Origin: Bolinopsis microptera
Lineage: Eukaryota > Ctenophora > Tentaculata > Lobata > Bolinopsidae
NCBI RefSeq assembly: GCF_026151205.1
Contig: NC_087072.1
Location: forward strand, 20,860,103-20,924,102
Reading direction: 5' to 3'
Length of the DNA stretch: 64,000 nucleotides
Shown: piece by piece, positions 59,248 through 64,000 of the stretch
Layout of the letters: every line of letters begins with the position of its first letter
How positions within the stretch are numbered: the first letter of the stretch is position 1
The notes under the pieces: model-generated
What the model was told of the DNA's origin: nothing
The model's input: the letters and a program-made list of their open reading frames with translations, nothing else
The model's database searches: none
Position numbers and translations under genes: made by a program

Positions 59248-60135
59248 CGCCAAAAACGACATTATCATGCATATACTTCTTTATTTTCAGCAGCGAGTAT
59301 GTTAGCGCGCATAACAATGCCCGCTAGCATTTTTACACGCCATTCTAGGGTTCACTGATTTCACAATACACAATACACAATATGTCCAATTGATTCTAAT
59401 TGTTTCTCCTAATCAGATTATTCTAAATGACATTGACTGCTCCCCTATTACCAAGCCGACCAACATTTCGGTCGAACCCTAGAAATACAAATACCAAATT
59501 TAAACCCACCTATGCGTGTATATTCCTCCAAATCACTCTCTGCTCTCGACTTTGTCTTTTGAATAGAACTGTAAACTGTTTGTATAAATTAACAAATATT
59601 GAATTTAAACTTTGAGATAAACGAGTATAGTAATATATTTTTGCACCAATGTTCACCTAACTTAAACGTCTCTCAACTGACACCATGCGCCGTCAACCAA
59701 TTTTAAAGTAAAATTATATTAACGATCTGACTAAGGTGCAGACTGGCGGACAACGTTCCCCTTATAGTAGCTCAACGGAGGGTGTAATCAGGGCACTGTT
59801 AAAGAAAAATTGTACGTGTCCTCCACAATCCTTCTGTTGGGTTCCACGTTATTGGAACTGAGATCCGCTACGTGTAACGTAGATTTCTAGAAGCAGTATA
59901 TGCAAAGTAACTTGGTGACAGGTGAATAGGCAAAATGAAAATTACACATCTTTGCTTTACTTTAACGCGTCACCAATGTACTATTAATTACACGGTCTGT
60001 GGTGGTGTCTCGTCTGTCGTGACTCATAAACGTTTCGGCGGTTGCGAATGCCGGGCCCATCGCGGAAAATCTTTTTTACTTTGTATTTTAACCATTATAA
60101 CGTATGATTAGTCTCGATTATAGTACTGAGTCAAA

Positions 60136-60186
60136 CAGTCACCCGAAACGAAAAAGCAAACATTATGATTTTTGTTTCGGCGACTG
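60136..60186. repeat. Imperfect inverted repeat (hairpin) in macro-unit copy 2
   Basis: CAGTCACCCGAAACGAAAAA pairs with TTTTTGTTTCGGCGACTG. Both arms are retained despite single-base differences from copy 1. Confidence 0.7.
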
Positions 60187-62863
60187 AATTGTTGATGGGC
60201 CCGGGCAAATATTTGTTGTCGAGTAGTGTTGAATACTCATATTAACATGATTATTGATTTAATTTAGGAATTGTATATAACTATCTTTGAACCAAGTTAA
60301 TTGTTAATGGAGAAATGCACCCAGCACTTTGTGCGCGCGCGCGCTTTGGATTTTAGCGCTACAAGCATGGAAGCTATGCAGCTGCAGAAAAGGCGTCCGG
60401 ATGGCGCGCGTTCACAGTTCAGCGTACGGCTTTACGTTTTTGATTTTACAAATGACAAAAAAAGCAACTTTTACTGATTAATTAAATGGAATTATCGGAA
60501 TATTTATTATTCAAAATGTATTGATTCTTTCGTGGGAAAATAAAAAAATGTATTTATTAAATTGTATTTTACTTAAATCCATTTGGGCTATTTTTAGTTA
60601 TTTTAAGGTTCATCTCTGTCCAAACTAAAGTGCTTCTTGACTCAAGTATGACACGTACCAATAGTTTGACAAAAGAACTTCACTGTCAAACTGATTTTTT
60701 GAAATCTCCGATCTCAAGCAGCGATTCCTTAACAAGCTTGAAATCTATTTCGTTTTTTGTTTGTTTTCCCGCTTGTCTCGTGTTGTTCAATTATGAGTGA
60801 ATGTAATTGTGAAGATAGTAAAGAATAAAAATTAAATTAGCATTTACAAATACACAGAACGTCCCAAATCTAATTGCCACCATCCAATGTTGCGAACATT
60901 ATTGGCTGCGCGAAGGAAAAACAGCCCAGTTAGTAGTGCATCCGCGCAACAACAATAAAAACATTTTGAAAGTAAGATTTTATACTTTTCTGCTGATGAC
61001 GATTCACGTCATCGAGGAAGATTAATATAAACAGTGCAAATTTAGTCTACAAACTTCTAATGTGACTTACCACCCTCGCGTAACTATTGACCCTTAACTT
61101 TTAAGCGTGTATTAATATTATAATAATGCTTTTGGACACGAAGGGGAACACATGAACATAAGTCTCCGTTAAATTATTATTATATAGTAGTGTGAAAGTA
61201 TTAAAATCATATCAATGTCATTTTTCTAACAATTATACAGGTAAATTTCAGCAATTGTACTTTGTCTACTATTGTCTTATATAATAAGGAAATACAACAT
61301 TCGAAAAATGAATAAACAATTCAATAGATACAAAAATTAAAATCTACAAATTCACATCACAACAAAATTGTATCACGTTTGACACCCACGGTCGTTCACT
61401 GTAATTAGAGTCTACGATACAGGGGAATCGCGCATTCGAGTGCGTCGGGTCATACAACGTATGACAATAAAGCTCTTACAGCTTTGTATATTGTAAGTTT
61501 ACAACCTACAGGACGAGCGCCGAGCTGGGGGGGACTCGTCGAACGGACCAGTATATGGAATCAATATTTTACGAGTATCACCCGTTAATTAGTAATACAA
61601 ATTTAGTAAAACAAATTTAAATTTTGGTTGTATTTATTAAATAACAACAAAACATATCATAAGTCAATAAAATAAGAGCCGCGCGTTGGTTACTGCCTCA
61701 GTATGGTGAATACTTTAAAAGCTTGAAAGGTGCCCCTGCGCAATTACATAACATTATGCGGGCGATCACATGATCAACGAGGACCGGTGAGCGCAATTTA
61801 AATTTAAACTTTTCTAGAACTTCGTAACATCACTACAGTTACTCATGCTGTTTGATATAGGAGTGCGATTGTCATGTATTTCATTCATTCATAACTTAAT
61901 CGTTTTAAAGCTGTAATATTTAGGAGCTCACTATGTTTTTTGAACTATGAAAGCAGAACTGTAAAAATATTGGACAATATACCGACGACAATACCCAAGA
62001 CCCGAGTTGCCGCATTGACTTTCGTCCGGATCCGTTTTTTACGAGGCGTAATCACCAGTTACTCAGCTTCATGTATATCTGATAATATTTTGTTTGATCT
62101 CTACAACATTCTTGTAAGTTGGAGTGTCCGTAATTATTATAGAAACCAGCCACCTCCGCATTACATATCTTTTGTATGCCAGGTCTTTTATAAAATCTTA
62201 ATCATATAATAAGAATAGAACCCAATAGTCTAAGATGAAACGGTATATCTTTTAGCTCATCGTTATTAAAATACTAATGTAATGAATTAATCAAGTAATG
62301 TTCCCTTCCAACACAAATAAACAACAAACAAATGCTTTGCTCCACCGCAGTGGTGACGGCAATCGTAGGGCTATGCAGTTGGTTCAGATAACTCTCACCA
62401 CGACGACAGCGTCGAGAAATTATCAAATGAGCATTGCGCATACTGACACATTTTATATTTTAAATATTTTACAAGCAACTGGTTCCCTTTTGCCAGCCGT
62501 TTTTAGTCCATGTACGTCCGTTTCTGGTCTCATGCAGACCATGCGCAAACTAAAATTTTGTTTATATGCCAACATGATTATTTGAATCCGTCGTACACCC
62601 CTATCATGTGCACGAATTGGGTTTTGTGCGAAAGTCACAAATAACGAAGCCGCGCACTCGTGCGCGGCAGGGCTACAAAATGAAACAAAGATTTGGACTA
62701 GTAGAAGATTAATGAAATATAAAAACCTCAGAATTCAATCCAGTTTAATAAATATTTTTAAAATAACTTCACATCTGCTAAGAAATTTTATTTTAATTTT
62801 GAATAAGTTTAGGCTCGCGCTGACATTATAATAAGTGACAGAGCACGCCGCGCCAGATATGAT

Positions 62864-64000
62864 AGAAATTATGATTGAGATCATATGTCGAGTAGTAAAT
62901 GAGTTTGTAGGTTTATAACCTGCCAAGATGCGGCGCGCCGAGTTGAAAAAAATATTTTATGAAGGTATCACCCGTTAATATATAGTAAAAAAGTATTTTA
63001 CATAATATATCTAATTTTCATGAGTTTATTATCGGATGTTTAAGTTTGACTAGGTTTATATGATAGTTATTATATTTTGCAAAATTGCAATATATCTAAT
63101 TATTGTTTTACTTAAAAAGTTTTGGTATTTACTTACAATTTTGTTTTTATTTAAAATTTTTTCACTTATTTAATACTGAATTTATCGACGCACACACTTG
63201 AAAACTTTTCGTTCAATTGCATTGTCATGCAAATCGCAGGTGCCCCTAAGATTTCTCAGATGGTTTTTTTATCGAACCATATTTTCAAAAGGCTTGTAGG
63301 TCTGTTTGACATGTGAAGGTCCTCCCAGTCCCACACACGACCCAAGGTGGAATCTTTGTCAATCAACGACCTGAGCCTCGTCAATCCTATTTTCAATTTG
63401 CCAGGTGCACACCATTTTTTTTTCACTATAATGCTCATGCTTGCTCCCGACAGGCATAAAGATGGGGCACGTCTTGTTTTTGAGCGATATGATGTATTTA
63501 AATACATGCTTGTTAAATTGGAGAATACACTCTAATGTGTACATGACAATGTGAAGATCAGTTATTATTTCTTCAGCTCAATAGGAATAGTCCGAAGAAA
63601 GCGTTTTAAAACGACATTTCACAGTGAGACAATGGTGGTAAAATATCAAGAAACATTTAAAATCACACCTTGTTTCGTTAATTAATTATTGCGCTGAAAC
63701 TTTTCAGGTCTAAAATTTACCAGTTGTAAAACTAATAACAAACACAAGTCTAACTAGAACAACAGCTCACACTTCAAAACTTCCAAAACATCCCTAAAGA
63801 AAGTAATGACTGAAGACTACTCCAAGTACCGTTGAGACGCTACCTTCTAGCAGTTTGGACCATCTCTACCACCACCATCGCTATTTTAGAAATCTTGTAG
63901 TTCTCAAATGCCATAAAGCAGAAATCAATAAAAGCTGGACAGAATATCACTTGGTAATCATAGGAAACCTAGCAGTGGCTGATAATTGGATGTGATTGTA
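62864..64000. repeat. Macro-tandem unit, copy 3 (first ~1.1 kb)
   Basis: Repeats the start of the unit, again with independent small indels, and runs off the window end. Confidence 0.9.

Larger units (their letters stand above)
49452..62863. repeat. Macro-tandem unit, copy 2 (13,412 bp)
   Basis: Collinear with 36,184-49,451 throughout (for example 40,250 with 53,520 and 45,840 with 59,180). It carries three long C or G runs that copy 1 lacks. Short open frames in it are broken relative to copy 1 and should not be taken as genes. Confidence 0.92.

Overview
The window is nuclear DNA of an animal. It is AT-rich, and its genes are split into many short exons with GT..AG introns. Three conserved animal protein families (MCM9, a RUN-domain protein, a fucolectin-type lectin) sit among degenerate retroelements, minisatellites and a metazoan integrase-core gene. 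The integrase-core and retroelement families are ones I associate with cnidarians, sponges and other marine invertebrates. I cannot name the species. All gene calls rest on reading translated exons and splice phases by eye; no search was run.

Layout. (1) 1-12,878 is a giant inverted repeat with its axis near 6,973. Each arm carries the same eight-exon integrase-core gene (left arm minus strand, right arm plus strand). The arms differ by substitutions, a 176-bp transposon-like insertion, a ~0.85-kb block of LINE sequence and small indels, so they look like two diverged copies or two haplotypes joined head to head. (2) 12,900-20,450 is mostly non-coding, with a T-rich tract, a 46-bp minisatellite, and a 5'-truncated retroelement with a perfect 16-bp target-site duplication beside a possible exon. 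(3) 20,458-24,376 (minus) holds exons of a RUN-domain protein most like PLEKHM2/SKIP, including one duplicated exon, followed by a long acidic disordered exon. Two further minus-strand exons at 24,894-25,477 are unassigned. (4) 26,479-36,184 (plus) holds ten exons of the MCM8-MCM9 helicase subunit MCM9, from the OB-fold through the AAA+ core into the C-terminal tail. Its introns are full of minisatellites, and the 3.5-kb intron contains a minus-strand nested fucolectin-like gene. (5) From 36,184 to the end the sequence is a direct repeat of a ~13.3-13.4 kb unit (two full copies and the start of a third). The copies differ from each other mainly by single-base insertions and deletions, the signature of uncorrected long-read sequence. 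The unit carries one degraded reverse-transcriptase element (minus strand) related to the fragment at 15,060-15,981. The repeat starts inside an MCM9 exon, so the 3' end of MCM9 is lost here.

The genes do not form a pathway. MCM9 acts in homologous-recombination repair, the RUN protein probably in lysosome/kinesin transport, and the lectin in glycan binding. The most informative points are structural: the large palindrome, the unpolished tandem array cutting MCM9, the duplicated RUN exon, and an intron minisatellite made of copies of the neighbouring 3' splice site.
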